From: Mastigamoeba balamuthi
Lineage: Eukaryota > Evosea > Mastigamoebida > Mastigamoebidae
Direction: 5' to 3'
NCBI GenBank assembly: GCA_902651635.1
Contig: CACRSC010000084.1
Location: forward strand, 396,154-460,153
DNA length: 64,000 nucleotides
In this document: piece by piece, positions 21,984 to 36,900 of the stretch
Layout: each line of letters starts with the position of its first letter
How positions within the stretch are numbered: position 1 is the stretch's first letter
Made by a program: the position numbers and the translations under genes
Notes under the pieces: model-generated
Seen by the model: the letters and a program-made list of their open reading frames with translations, nothing else
What the model was told of the DNA's origin: nothing
Databases searched by the model: none

Positions 21984-24900
21984 ATGTATGGCCTGTGGGA
22001 AACCAGGGCGTCCGCCGAGGCCACCAAGGACGCTAGGTTCAGCGTCGCGCTCTTCAATGCGATCAACGCCTTGCCGCTCGCCACGCCGAGCACCACCATC
22101 ACGCTCTCGCACGACCTCTTCGCCGGCGTCGCCGCCGCGTTCGACGACTTTGACAGGACCAACTCCCTCTGGGTGTGCCGCGACTTCACCGCCGAGCTGA
22201 GCCAGGCGGTCACGCAGGCCAGCACTGTGTTGTCCGATCGCAGGATGTGGGAGTCCGAGGCCATCTTTGGCCTCTGGCTGGTCGTCCGCTTCGTCCAGTG
22301 CGCCCCCCGCTGTTTCCCCAAGTTTCCACGTCAGCAGAGTGGGAAAACCTCTTGGAAAACCAACCATTGAGCTGCTCTCACCCAACAACAAATTCTGTCG
22401 TAGGGAGTTGGGGTTGGTGGGGCAGCAGGAGTCCCCGACGGTGTTCCAGCAGATGGCCGAGATGCTCGTTCAGCCGCTGCTCGAAGTCGTCTCCAGGCGC
22501 CCGTTGTCGTTCAAAGTGGGAATACACTTCCCTAGCCCTTTTCTCCCGTTCCGCGTTTTGTCTCACCAAACCCGGTCTGCAGGAAATTGAGGCGGTGTGC
22601 TCCAACAACGAGTCGCTACCGAGGGACATCCTGGTGAGATTCGGAGACGTACTGAGCTCGACATCGGTGCAGTCAACCCCCCCCCCTATCCAATTCTCGG
22701 TATCTCACACACCCCAAAGGCACTCGGACAGCGTGAGGTCCTCCTCAACCTGAAGGAGATCGTGGGGCTGGCGCTCGGGTTCTGCACCACCGCCTGGATC
22801 GTGTTCTCGAAGAGCGCGCGAGCGTCTTCGATACTGATGAAACTCTCTGTCAGAAAGCCAGTTGATACCCCCGGCTGCTCACTGGTCCCCTCCAGATCGA
22901 TAAGATGTGGTCGAATTTCGGAAAATACACCCAATTCGTCGACATGAAGGCCCCCGACTGCTTCCGCATCCTCTCGCCGCTGTACAAAAGATTACCAGCA
23001 CACGTGCGGTCTAATACACGTGGACTGCAGAGATGAGCCGATCTCCAGCGCGGTCACCAACTGCGGTAACCGTTGCGTGCCCTACACAGTCATCCACAAG
23101 GCAATCTCCATTTATCCGAGAAACCCAAGCGTGCGTGTTCCTTCAGCATTTCTGTTTTCTATCGACGCTGACACCTCTCTGCAGTGGGTCGCCAACGCTG
23201 CGTACCTGTTCCGCTACAGCCCTGGAGACAACATATACTCGTTTTCTCAGAAGCTGGCCGACATGATCAAAGAGGCTCTCGAGCGCTACCAGTACTCTCC
23301 CTACAGGTTCACGCTGTGGTGGCTCGTCGCCAACAGCGTCCGAGAACAGTGCAGGGCAATTGCGGCAGGCTCGAAGAGCTCCTGCATGTGAGCAGCGACA
23401 TCATATTCTCTCCTTTTTTGAACTCCTCTCGGACAGAGACAAGCCCGTAGCCATCATGACGAACTGGGCGCTGGACCACGACATCAACCGAGACGAGCTC
23501 GTGTCCCACCTGCACCGCTACGAAGGTCTTGCCGAAGCCTGGAAACAGAGTTTTCGGGCCTGCGTCGCTGAGCACATCGAGAAAAGCAAGATCGCTGACC
23601 TCGTCGGAATGTGCAGTTTTAACGCCACCTGGCTTGTCTGCTAAGTCACTGTACTGTAGGGAGCGCAAGGGGCTGCTGACAGCAGGGCAAAGGGCGATCG
23701 TTGTGAGCAGGGCGTCGACGTGGATATCGAAGAGCTCTTCGGACGAGGACGTTGCGCAATTCCTGTGTACGTTCTTCATTGTCGCGGACCCGCCGCTGGG
23801 GCCGGACGAGGCTCTGGCGCCTCTTGTCAGCTGGATCCGCACGATCGACTACAAGTCCTACAAAGAGCGGTACACGAACCTCGCCGAGAGATTCCTCCTC
23901 CCGTTCAAGGCCGCCGAGTACGCGAAGCAATTTGAGACTATCAGCCCATCTGCTCGCACACACATTGTTGACGTTCTCGCCAAGGAACTGGAGGTGCTCC
24001 TTTCCAGCTCCATTTTCTCCATGGCGACATTGTTCACTGACGAAGCTGCCCCTAGATGAGGAGGTATGACTTCGCCTCCTGGGTGTCGATGAGGTCCAAA
24101 GTCGCGTGCGACATGTCGAAGAATGAGGCCGAGGTCGCCATCGGCGGATATCCAACGCTCGCGTGCATTATGTTTGAGGCGATTGGTATGGACCTCATGT
24201 GCGAATGACCACTAAACAGCCTTAGCATCGGTGATCGTGAGGACGCACGAGAGTCGTGGCTTTGATGCGACGGACTGCTGCAGGGTCTTGAAAAACTTGA
24301 AGGGAGTGAACCTGAATCCTATTCCCCTTTTTGTTTCCGCCGTGTTCGTCGCCGTGGTTGAGAGGATCTCGGTATTCCCACTCTTTCTGCATATGACTAA
24401 CACCGAAATAGTTGATGGTGATCAGGCTGGAACAACCGCCGAGAGACAGCGACGGCATCCTCGTGCTGCACAAGATGCTGGAGCAAAAGGCGACCGGATA
24501 TCACGCACACCTCTCGCAATACGAAGCTGCCCTCGAGCAGGTTGTATGCGCTCAGAATGCACTTGATGGTAACAGATGAATGCTCGTTCAGCTGAGGACG
24601 AAGGTGCGAATCGAAGTGGAGGAGGTTCAAACGGCATCCGCCCAGACCCTAAGAGCCATCTCGGCCGAGAGGTACATCTCACTCATTATTAGAACTGACC
24701 GCGAAGCATATCGTACAGACAGAGAGCAGAGGACTTCGTCAGCAATGTTGCTGGAATCCATCTCCCGAATCTAGACGACCTAATCAAGACCCACGAGGAG
24801 CTCGTCAGGAGACACTCGTCACTGATTCTCCTGAACAACTGGATCGCGGTCAAAGGAGTCAAACTCTCGAAGCTCACTGCTGCCGTAAGTGCCGCAGGCA

Positions 24901-27900
24901 AGCGGTGACTCAATTGACTTTGCAGTGTCTGAGGGCAAGCGACGACACGTCCATTGCAGAGCTGTCGGAAAGCATCGATGCCATACTGGCAAACATCCAG
25001 CCACCGATGAAATCGAAGACTATCGAGACTATCTGCTTCTTCCTGGAGCGTAGGTGCGCGTTGTTCAGCGCGTGTATGGATCAGTCCTTTCTCGACGAAA
25101 AACAGATGCCGCCAACCTTGGTAAGAAATCACCTCCTCCGAGTACTGACGGCACATCGTGAAGAATAGCATCCAGAACGCATGCGGGTCCGCGGAAGAGC
25201 GTCTGAGGCGCCTTATCGAAGGAAATACCCTCTTCAATGAGATCCTGCCGCTACACGAGGCGATCTCGTCGCTGAAGGGGAGCATCGAGATCGAGCTCAC
25301 AGTGGCGCAAGAGTACTTTTACACAGGTGACCAAGTGCCCCACGCCCACGAGATCGGCGGACGCGCTCCGACCATCAGAGCCGGATTCGAGCTCCTGCAG
25401 ATGCAGAGAGACCTCCCTCCGCTCGTTGACTACGTCTCGGGGGTGCTGTGCAACCAAAGCGATGTCGAGATGCTTCGGGGAGACATCAAGACCATCACCG
25501 TCGACCTGGAGATGAAACTTGTCCAGGAACTGCACCAGAAGATCTCCGGGGAAATCGGAAACCTCACGCTGGAACAGCTACCGTACTTTTCGACCATCGG
25601 AAAGGCAAAGGAGCTTGTCAGTTTCTTCAGGAGCCACGCGGAGGACTTTGAGGGCAGGATAGCCCATCTCAACGCCCAGCTTCAAGGCTACAAGTTCAGC
25701 CTCGACCTTCTAAATGCGTTGGTGGTTGTCCATGGCACGCTCAACCCAATTATCAAGGCGTTCGCGTGCGGTGATCCCCTTGCGATCCCGCTCAAAGAGC
25801 TGTGCGATTCTGTCGCCTCGATTTTCAAGGGTCTCTCGGTCGCAGAGGTCCGGACTCGCCTCGATCAGGTTCTATACGTGCACGAGCACCTCAACGATAT
25901 TCAGATGTGGTTCACTTCCCTGTCTTCGAACACGTTGGAGACAATTCTGCCCTGTGCGTTCGCATCAACATTACACTTTCATTTGCTGACGATTCTGCTC
26001 AGACGTCAGCCGTCTGCGCTCTTCGGGATCGTACATGAGCGTACTAAGCGGGAATGAGAAGGTTCACCTGCCGTTTCTACACCTCTTAAAGTCATTCTAG
26101 GATGCAGCACTGAAACTCGTCTGCTCAATGAACGAGGGAGAGCGTGCAAGGACCAACACTCTCCCTAACGCGTACATCAACGACCTGATCAGAGCGTTGG
26201 AGATCTTCATCTCGCACGAGCGTATGCTATCGCAACCGTTTTTCTATTCTCAAATTGTCCTGCATCACAGACGAAACGCAACCCAAAGAGCTCTCGGAGT
26301 TCGTCGAGATACACAGACTCGCACAGGAGATACACAAGAAGAGGTGTCTTCTCGAGGCCCTGGGCCACCCGGACTTCCAAGGCACATCAGTACAGCTTAA
26401 CGAGACGTCGAAAAGCCTCACGGTAGCATCGTTCGAGGCGCAGTATGCTACCGTGAGATAGACTTTTGTACGGCGTGTTCTCACATGGTCACAGCTAACC
26501 AGGACGGTGTCCGAGTGGACTGAAAAGCTGGCTGATATCACAGAACGTCACAAGAGGCTGCTCTTTATCGACAACCATCAACTGCTTATGCTGATGGAGT
26601 CGCTCTCGATGCTGTCCGAAACGAAGGCAGACAACCAAACGATATTCTCCAAGCTCTACCCGTCCGGCCACAATCGTGCATTGTTGTGCTCAACATATTC
26701 GCAGATTCTGGTGGTTGTGCTTCCCGGACTTCATCGCGGTTGAGGTGCCTGGAGTCGCCTGTAGCGAGCAGAGTATCGTGTCTGCGTTTGCGGAGACCAT
26801 GCACACTATTGCACGGCAGTCCGACCCCCTGTCCAAGATGGAGTTCGCTGGCGAATTCCTCTCGAACCTGCAGCGGATCCTCATGGACAAATCCAGAGAT
26901 CTCCTCGAAAAACAAGCGCCTTCCTCTCCAAGCGAGAGGATCCAAGTCGTCAGCGCTGAGGGCTTTACAGAACGCGACGTTTTCTTCCTGCTCCTATCGT
27001 TGTTCGACCTGAAGAAGCCACACCCATCGACAGTGCTGCGGTGTACCCCAGAGACCACCACGGCTGATGTATCGAAGTTTCTCTCGCGATGCTCGGTCTT
27101 CCCTGCCGTGGGCTACGCGGTCACTGGCGTCGACAGCCTCAGCGTTGACGCGAGGGAGACACTGCTGCGCTGGGTGACAGAGCGGATTTCAGCTGTGACG
27201 GAACCCGTCGCGCAACTGTCATTGGTGTTCCTCAGGGGCATCGGCATCGAAGTGTTCAGTCACCTCAAGCACCAGGGGTATGACGCCACGAAGGTCAGGT
27301 CGGCAGTCCAGGATGCCGTTCATGCCGCCTCTGTAAAGAATTCACTGTCCCCCCAGGCACTCCGCGATGTTGTATCCGTTCGCTCGCTTACGCTGTGGAC
27401 AGGTGCCTCCTGCACAGGGAAGTCGTTCGACATTTCCGCCGCATGCGCCGAGCTCGCAGCCAAGGGGGCTCGTTCACTTGTTCTGAGTGTAGCGGAGGAC
27501 TTCACGGCGAAGGACCTTCTGACGCTCTATGCCAGGTCAATTGCCAACGGGCCCGACGAGCAGGTTGTCGCTCTTCATGTCATAGTATCTGCGTACGCGC
27601 CGTTGGGCGAGGTTGAGATCCTGTTCTCAAACTTGCTGCTCTGGAGCATGGTGTCTGACCCTGCGTCTGGCGAGATTGTATTCGTTCGCCCCGGGTCTGT
27701 CGTTTGGCACATCTTCGTCGAGTTTGCTGTGGCCCCTGTGGGCGACGAGGAGTTCGCCCTGAGAACGTCGATGGATCAAGTTCTCGAGTGTGTTCCCACG
27801 CTCACGTGGATGCAAAGCGCCGAGGTTGGCAATCCGGCATCAGAGTACTGCCTAGACGACGACGCTCTACTTGTTGCCAAGTGCCTCTGCCACCACGTGG

Positions 27901-30900
27901 CCGATATGATGCGCCCAGAGGCCAAGCGTGCTACTACTCGTGTCTTCGCTCAAGTTCTCAAGAGAGACATCACTCCTGAAAAGGCGATGGCTGAGATCAA
28001 CAGGTTCCTCGCGAGCCTGAAGTCGAACTCGCGTCTGGTGCAAAGGAGGGCAGTGGAGATGATGGCGACTCGGTGCAGACTGCTCGCCAAGTACTGTACA
28101 GCTGTCGCAGGGATAGACTGGTGGCTGCGCATTTTCGGAGGGGCATGGGGGGAAAGGGTCAAGTCAAACCCACCGTTCCTGTACATGGCTCTATTCATCG
28201 AGGAGGTAGTCCAGGCCTCGTCTGCGCCAATCCACCCGGCACTCGTGTGCTCGGTTTGCGAGCCGCCCACAGAGGAAGAGATGCCTCCGAGCTTCTCTGT
28301 GCTAGACTTTAGTGGCGGCAGATCACCATTAGCGGCGCGCTTCTTCGGGAATGTGTTTACGACCACCGATGCGCTTCAGAGCGAAGCCATCCTCCGTGTC
28401 AAACTCGCCCACGGGCTTGGATGCAAGCGGACGCAGAACGTGTGCAAGCTGTTCGAGCAGCAGGGGTACGTCCTGACGCCGGACTTCACCACGAAGATGA
28501 TACTGCTCAACGACATGATGCGGGCGAACCAGAACGTCGTTCTCACGGGCGGCACCGGCGTCGGCAAGACCGAGCTCCTCAACATGCTCGCCCTACTGGT
28601 CAACGAAGACAGTGGGATGATCCCGGACCTCATGGACGCGGCGTACAGGTTCCTCGACACGTTGTGCAAAGACTGGAACAGACTTTCTGCATCAGACAAG
28701 GCGCGTCTTCAAAATGCGGAGCTGCACAGGTCCACCCCAAAGATGCTGGCCTTTCTCTCGCTCGTTGTTCGTATGGTCCCCATTTTGTCGGACGAGGAAC
28801 GAGCGGATATCGAGAAACAACCCCAAGACGTCGATGAAGCGGACGCCAACGCTCCCAACAAGGTGATGATGCAGCTGCTGTCTGAAGTGATCATCGAGTT
28901 TGTCCGCTCGCAGGTCCAGAAGCATCCAAACATCTGCCTGAGCGCCGCGATGAAGCGTGTCCTCAATGACGGCTCAATGTGCTTCGCAGAGGAGAAGGAG
29001 ATGTTGACGTTTTTCGAGCACTTCTGCGTCGCCAAGTTCAAGGGGGTGTTCCACAGGATCCTCATGCACCAGCGCATCACCGCAGAGGAGTTCAAGCGGC
29101 AGGTTGAAGGTATCCGGAGAAGGACTCGGACTCTCAACGGAGGCAAGGCGATCGTGTTCATCGACGAGTGCACATCGACGCAGGTCATGGGGCTGCTCAA
29201 AGAGGTGTTCATTGACGGCATGATCAAAGGCGAAAAGATCGAGGAGAATATCTTCTGGGTGGCCGCGATGAACCAGAACCAGTCCCCGGGCACCGATCCT
29301 AATTCCACTCAGAGAGCCAAAGCTGTGATGGAGGACTTCACAGGCGTAGCTGGGTCAGAGGAGTGCATGGAGTTTGCAGTACGCCCCCCGCCCCCGTCCC
29401 TGCAACTCCAGACCATCGAGTTCGCTGCGCTGTCTCATGAGCAGACGGAGCATTTCTTGTCTTCCCTGCTGGATCTGCGCTCGAGGATGGGGCAGAATGT
29501 AGGATCCCCCGACATCCGCGAAGGCGAATCCGAGTCGGATCAGGTAAGATCAGTCGTAATGCTATGCCACGAGTTTGTCGCGAGGCAGAACATCTCGAGG
29601 ATACACGTGAGCATCCGTGACCTCGTGCGCTGCATCGACCTGTACTCGTACTTCCGTATTCACACGCAGCTCTTTGCGGAATCCAATAGCAGCGCCGTCC
29701 TCCCGCCAGAGAAGAGCGAGCTGTACGAGCACTGGAACGCCCTGATCTTGTCTTGCGCCATGGCATACTATCTTCGCCTCCCGTCGATGATCCACACGTG
29801 TACCGGGCGAGACGAGCAGCCACGCAAGCTCTTTGCCGAGGAGTTCGACAAGAGAGCGGCTGAGAGCCGCTCTCCGGGTCTGCAGTTCCAAAATGTTGTG
29901 TACGGCGCTATGGCGAAGCTGTTCACAAACACCTCTGTGCCCGACGGAATCGCCCCTACAGAGATCCTACTCGAGAACCTCTTCTGTGTCGTCGTCTGCA
30001 TCGACATCAACATCGCATTGATCATCGTGGGGCCCCCCGGATGCTCGAAGACGCTGTCGTTCAAGATCGCCATCGACAACATGAAGGGAAGCCAGAGCCC
30101 CAGGGCGTTCTACAAGCAGTTTGCCCACGCCCACCCATTCAGGTATCAGTGCTCGGAGCAGTCGACGGACACCGAGATAGAGTCCACCTACGTGTCCGCA
30201 ACGTCGCGCCAGGAGACGTTTGACTCGTCTCGCATCGGGCAGTCGCAGCAACGTTGTGTCGTGCTGCTCGACGAGGCGGGGCTGCCCTCAGAGCGCAAGG
30301 AGTCTCTAAAGGTTGTGCACTACAAGCTCGACCACCCCGTTGTTGCAAGCATCATCCTGTCCAACAAGGTGCTCGATGCCGCCAAGACGAACAGGGCCAT
30401 CGTGGTCCTACAGTCGAGGCCGTCGCAGGACGATCTACTCTCGCTGGCCCGCGGCTGCATCTTCGGCAGCGCGTATGTGCCCCAGACTGCGGCGGAGAAC
30501 AAGACTGAGCGGGACAACAGCCTCATCTCTGCCCTGTGCTCGGCGTACCAGAGGGTCAATTCGGTTGTCGAGGCTCAGATGTCGAACACCCAGAGGCAGG
30601 GCGAGAGCGGAATGTTCCACCTGCGCGACTTCGTGTACTTCCTGCGGTTCCTCAGGCGCGCGTGCAACTCCGGAGGCAACGTGGAGATTCGCCCCGATGC
30701 CATTGTCGCGAGCCTCCAGCGGAACTTCGGTGGCGTCGACAAGGAGACGTTCAGCAAGATCGTCGATTTGTTCTTCGACGAGATCGGCCGCGCTCTGCCG
30801 CAGGAGCACCTGGGGCCGTCGGCGCCCGCACGGGAGCGCGGGACTGTCGAGACTCTCTCCGAGAGCCTCGGGGAGGTCATTAGTGACACGGAGGACCCCA

Positions 30901-33900
30901 ACACGGCCCCGTTCCGCTTCGTGATGGTCATCGATCCATCCGACAACGAGGTCGCCAAGGATCTGCTCTTCTCGCTCGGACTGTGCAGCCCGGAGCGGAC
31001 GTCCATTGTCTCTGTCGGGGACTTCCGCGAGGACACGGGCGAAGCCATTCGCGGGGACACCATCCTCTGCATCAAGAACGCGATGGCCACAGGGCGCACA
31101 GTGCTGCTGACCAACGCGCTGCCCATAAGCACCTCGTTCTACGACGTCTTCAACAGGCACTTTGACGTGCTCCCCGTGGCGCGCGATGCTCAGCAGAACC
31201 CCTCGTCGTCAAGGCGGTGCGAGTGGTATGCCAACGTCGCTGTGGGATCGTTCTCGCGCCCGTGCTATGTGCACCCAGACTTCCGCGTCATTGTGCACCT
31301 ACCTCTGTCGCAACTGCGCAGGACGCCGCGTCCGTTTCTCAACAGGTTCGAGAAGTTCATGCTCAGTCCCCAAGATGCACTACAGCACAAGCTGCGCTCG
31401 CTGGAGGAGTGGCAGAGGAACCAGTTCGGTTCGCTCCACACGAGCTGCCTCGCGTTCATCGAGAAAGTACAGCCGTCCCTGTTCTACGGTCTCGTTCCCA
31501 ACGACACCGTTGCGTCCCTGGTGCTAACGTCCCTCGAGGAGACAAAGCTCGCGCAATCTTCACCTCTGCGGATGCCGCCGCCATTTGTCTCGGGCTCTCC
31601 GGACGCCGAGTTCACACAAGAAGCGGAGGTGGCCAGTGCGGGGTCCCCTCGCGAGCCGCGGGTGGAGGAGGAGGAGGCTCTCAAGCGGGCCGTGCGCCAG
31701 ATCAACTTCCACTTGCTGCAGCTCGCCAGGCCCGAGATGGTGTTCTTCACAGATGTACTACCCCAAGAGTACTTGTTCGAGTACATCATGCGCCAGGAGC
31801 ACTTCAGCGTTCTGCGTCTTCTCGAGAGGCTGGCCGTGGCCTCAACATCGCAGCCGCAGCCGCAGGCCAGCAAGTGGTGCGTATTCACGCGCTCGTGTGG
31901 CGACCTCATGCGTTTGCACATGGACGTGGCGGTTCAGAACTCGTTCCTCGAGCCCCTGTTGCGTGGGTCCTCTGGAAAGGTCTCTGAAAAGCTCGCGTTC
32001 ATCCCTGTTCACGAGGTCAAATCGAGCTCGGACTGCGCCACCCGCATTGCCGACTTTGCGAAGTCTGATGCGCAGTTCCTCGTGTGCACAGCCGACATGG
32101 GTTGGTGCACTGCGTGCCAGATCAACTTCTTGCGCGCCAAGATCGACGAGCTCGTGCCGACGTCGCTGGGAAAGATCACCATCGTGTTGCTGCACTTTGC
32201 TCCCGAGCGTGTTGTTCTGCGGTCGTCTGCGTATCACTCGGTGTTCCTCAACAGCTGGAGCTTCCTCTATGTTGATTCCATCGGCCTCAGTGAGGGCACC
32301 GCGTTCTGCGACTCGCGCAAAGCGGACACCGACACGCGCACGTGGCTAGCGCATGCATTCGGCCTCGACGTCGAGATCACGCTCGACAGCGTTATTCACG
32401 CATTCCGCTCACTGTTCCTCCACCAGCTCCACCTCTGCTGCCGCCGCCTGTGTTTTGTGGATGCCTGCGTAGACTGCGTTCTCTCCCACAAGTTCTACAG
32501 TGATGCCACGGACCCCGAGGAGCGCTCTTCTTTCCTGCTGGACCTGCTTGAGAAGAAGCCGTTCGTGCTCGATGGTGCTTTGAAGCGGTTCAGCGCGTTG
32601 TGGGGCGAGTCGATACTTGTGGACGTCGTTCAGAGCGCCTGCCGTGAGATCCGCGAAGGTAGGGTTATGAGCAACCTTATGATGGTAGTGAAATCGTCGC
32701 TGTGGCTGCTCCTGCAGCCCGTCGCGGAGAAGTTCATCTCGCTGTTGTGCGACAACTACGCTCTGGAGTCCATCTGCTCTATCACGGACAACACTCCGGA
32801 TGAGCGCAATCTCGTGTGCTGCGCCATCAACTCTCTGGTGGATGTTCCGCTTGTAGAACAGCTCATACGCCCAGGATTTGTTAGCGATCCGCCACTGTGC
32901 TTCACCTACGACTTCGCGTTTGCGCCACACATGCCGATGTTCAACTGTATTCTCGCTCGCCTCGAGCGTCTGCAAGCGGGTATACTCAAACTCGAGGTCG
33001 CAGCCAGGGACACTCCCGAAGTTCTACTGCGCCTGCTTGTCGACGCGACCCAGAGGGATGCCATCGAGCCCGTTCTGCGCTTGATACACTCGTCGAAGGG
33101 GCTCCTGTCTCTCTTCCAACACGATTTCCTCACGAGGGCGCTCGGTATCGTCGAGCTCGCTTCCGTACCGGCGTGGACCAGTGTGTACCTCGCCCTGCTC
33201 GAGTGCATCGGGGGCGGCAGCAGCAGCAGCAGCGATGCCGTACAGCGCTTGATGGTGACACGGTACTTCAGGTCTCGGGACGTCGCGTTCTTCGCGTCGG
33301 CGGTTTCTCCGCTGCGCGGGCTGTCTCCAGCACTTACTGAGAGGGAAATGAGGACGTTGTGCCCAGAGGGAGCGGACATTACAACCTCTCGAGATGTCGA
33401 GAAGTTCGTCCTCAGGTCGGCGCTCGACGTTCTGTGGGGAAGATTCGTCTCAGCTCTGCACCAAGACGCGCCCGAGCAGCCCCTTCTGTGCTGGGCGCAC
33501 GCCTTCAGGACACTGCGCTCACGCCTCCCAGTGCGCAGTGGGATTGTGGCGTCGTTGTCCCTTCTATCGGTTGTGCGGTTCGACCTCTTCCAGACGGTCT
33601 TCTTCTTTCTCGTGGACATCTCCCCATCGATCGGCAGCGAACTCGCTGCAAAGACTCTGTGCTCGTGTGCGGACCTCCTGGTTTCCAAAGGAGAAGAGCT
33701 CGGGCAGCCTGGGATAAAGTTGTTGGACCTCGCGACGCTCCTGGATGTCGGGAATAGCCTGGTTGTTGCATGCGAGGCCCTGGGCCGCCCACTGGAGGTG
33801 AAGCGGAAGCGAGATCTGTTCGAGGACGTGGTGCGCTGGGTGCTCAACACGCCGCACAGCACAGAGCAGTGCAGCCCGGTAGTGAGATCCAACATCTCTC

Positions 33901-36900
33901 TTCTGCTGGGGCTGCTGGTGCGCGAGGGGACTGTGAACCCGAGGCTCGTTTCCGAGACGCTCGACATTCACTGGTGTGTGGCGTTCCTGCACTCCGTCGT
34001 GGGCAACAAGGAAGAGATGTGGCTGAGCAATATCACGCGCGAGCTCGCAGAATTCGTTGCGAAACGGGTCAGCAAGACCATGGGCCCGTACGCGTTCATG
34101 ACCGACATCTCGGACCCCTCGCTTGAGACCATGGGGCGCGCCGAGTACGCTCTCTTCCACCTTCTGCACTCGGCGCAGCCGAGGTCTGTGGAGAATGTCG
34201 CGAAGCTCTTCTTGGAGTCAGACCAGAGGCAAGAGCTGCAGACGTCTCTGCCCGACACAGTGCTTTCGGCGGTCACCAGGGCTGCCCAAGCGTCTGCAGT
34301 TGTCTCGTGGTGCGCGAGGGCACTGAGCCCGGGGGACACGGAGAAGCAGGCTCAGAACTTCCCCGCCACCGTGCTGAACGTGCTCAAGCAAATCAAGGAG
34401 GCAAATTGGCCCTGTGGCACGCGCCCGCTGTTCGTTCGCAGCCTCAAGGACAGCTTCGCGCTCGACTGCCTCAAGAACCAGCAGTTACTGCGGGTTTTGC
34501 ACATGGAGGACCTCGCCATCATGGAGGACCCCGCCATCGACGGCAGGAGCGCCACGATACCCCTGTATTTGCTGCCTGCGATGGTGAACCCGCAATTGGA
34601 GCTGCACGCCGTTATCGAGGACGTGCGGATTGGTGTAAGAAATGTCCCGGCTCTTGTGCGGAGAGTGATGAGTCTGGTCGGTGGTGCAGGAACCGCTGAC
34701 CTGCGCCAGAGCATTGCTGGCAAGTACAGGATGGCGGTACTGCTGGTGCTGTTCTTTGACTACTTCAGGGATGGCAAGAGCTGCGGCTTGTTCCGGCCTA
34801 TGGTGCAGGGCCTCAGGGGCGTTCTCGACCTGACCGACGGCGAGGCAAGAAGCTACGAGTTTTTCATTACGGGGTTCAAGGATGTCGACCACGACAGGGA
34901 GATCGCACTTCACCTCTTCTCCGAGCAGGTCCAGAAAGGCCCTCTGACAGAGGAGCTCATTTACTCCTGTGCGAGCTTATTTCTCGTTATCACCCATCTC
35001 ACAGATGAGGCAGATCTGATGGTGAATGTGCTCGCGGTCGCGCTCGGATGCCCGCGGGACTCGAACCACCTCTATTGCAGGATATTCGAGCTGCGCAAAC
35101 TCAGCGCCACTTATGGCCCCGGGTCTGCCTTCGGCCGAAAGAACGCGGACTGCGGGTACCAGATGGACAAGAACGGCGCTTTGCTGATGGACCCAAGCCC
35201 TCCGATCATGGGCAACAGCCGGAGGCTGCGCCTTGTGCTCAACACGACGGTGTGGATGTCGATCTGCTGGGCGACTCTGCTGCACCCGGATGCTCCCCTG
35301 ATCGCGCGCGCCAACTCCAACTCCACCTTCCTCAACTATGTAGAAGAGGACGCCGAGCTCTTCAAGTTCGACATGACGCCAGACCAGAAGGTCCGCTTTT
35401 ACGTGCAGTGGCGTGCCTACACGTTCTACTACTGGATGCGCCAGTCGGTCAGCGAGGACGTGGACCCTGTGCACCTGCTCAACGAGTCGCTGCAGCAGCT
35501 GTGGACGGCCACCGACAACGCCGGGGCGCCGTCTGGAAGAGCCCCGCAGCTCGTCGCCGAATACCCCACAAAGAGGGCGGCAGTCGACTACGAGAACGTT
35601 CTCAAGGAGAAGGTTTTCGACGCGCTCCTTTCCGACCCCGAGGCATTCGAGAGACGCAAGGAGCCCTACATCAGTTTCGTCCAGGTTGCCGCTCAGGAAG
35701 CTCCATTGTCCCCCTTTTCTCACACGAATGTTGCCACCACCAGATGACCGGCTCGATGGCTCAGACTCTCGCCATCAGGAAGCGCCTGGGGGCGAAGCTG
35801 TACTCCCCCGTGGTGCCGTTCAGTCAGGTGGAGGAGTTTATGTCGCGTATGCCGTCCGAGGAGCAGAAGGGCCTGGAGATCGTGAACCACTTCCGGAGCC
35901 GGGGAATGCGCAGCGCCCTGCGTGCAATCCGCCACCTGCCGGACCTCGTGCACTTCTACGCGATCCTGAACAAGCAGTTCGGCTGGCTGCTCACCGAAGA
36001 GGATGTCAACACCAAGACGTTCCGCCAGTGCGTTGAGATGCTCTGCACTACCGGCGAGAACAAGAGCCTGCTGATGGCCTTGTGGAAGAGGTTCGAGGTC
36101 GCATGGAAAGAGGTCTGCGAGTCCGTTCTGCCGGATGCCTGCGACGCCGTGATGCTGGAGAGGCAGTTCGAGCTCCTGGTGCTCAAGGTCGACGAGGCCG
36201 TGCTTATGGGGCGCCTGATCAGCTGGGAGAACAGCGACGTCGACGACCACCTTGTGCGGATGATCGAGAAGGGCCTCGCATCCAAGCAGGAGTCCATGAT
36301 CCGCAGCGCTGCCAAGTACGATACACCGCAGTTCAACCCCTCTGGCCTCGTGTTCGACAGCACTCCGCAGCAGATCAGCTTCCGCGTTCTTCAGAGCTTG
36401 GAAGAGCGAAACTGTGCGTCCGTAATGTCGGAGCTCTGCTCATCGTTCTCCAAATACAGACTTGCTGATGACCGGGGAGGAGATCCCTGGGGAGTTCGAG
36501 AGCTTTGCGTGTACGCAGCTACGCGTGTCGGATACCCTCGAAAGGGCCTCGATGCGGCTCGACGCGACGAACCTCGTACGCGAAGTCCTGGGCCACTACG
36601 TCAACGGCAAGTGCCTGTTCCACCCAATGGCGCAGTTCCGAGAGGTCTTCCGTTTCAAGACAGGCAGCGAACCCGCCGAGGCTCCCACTCCCTCGGTGCA
36701 GCCGCGCCAGATGCTTGCTGATGATGCACCTCAGCAGGACCAGTTCGAGATGCCCGGGGGAGCCATCAGGCTGATAAACCACCACATGATCGCCCTCGAG
36801 GGAGCTGTGCAGCAGATTCCACAGGGAAACCAGTTCGCGGCGGAGTTCGGGGCGCACACAGTGATCCGGAACTGCTCGCAGGAGGACTTGCAAAGGATCG

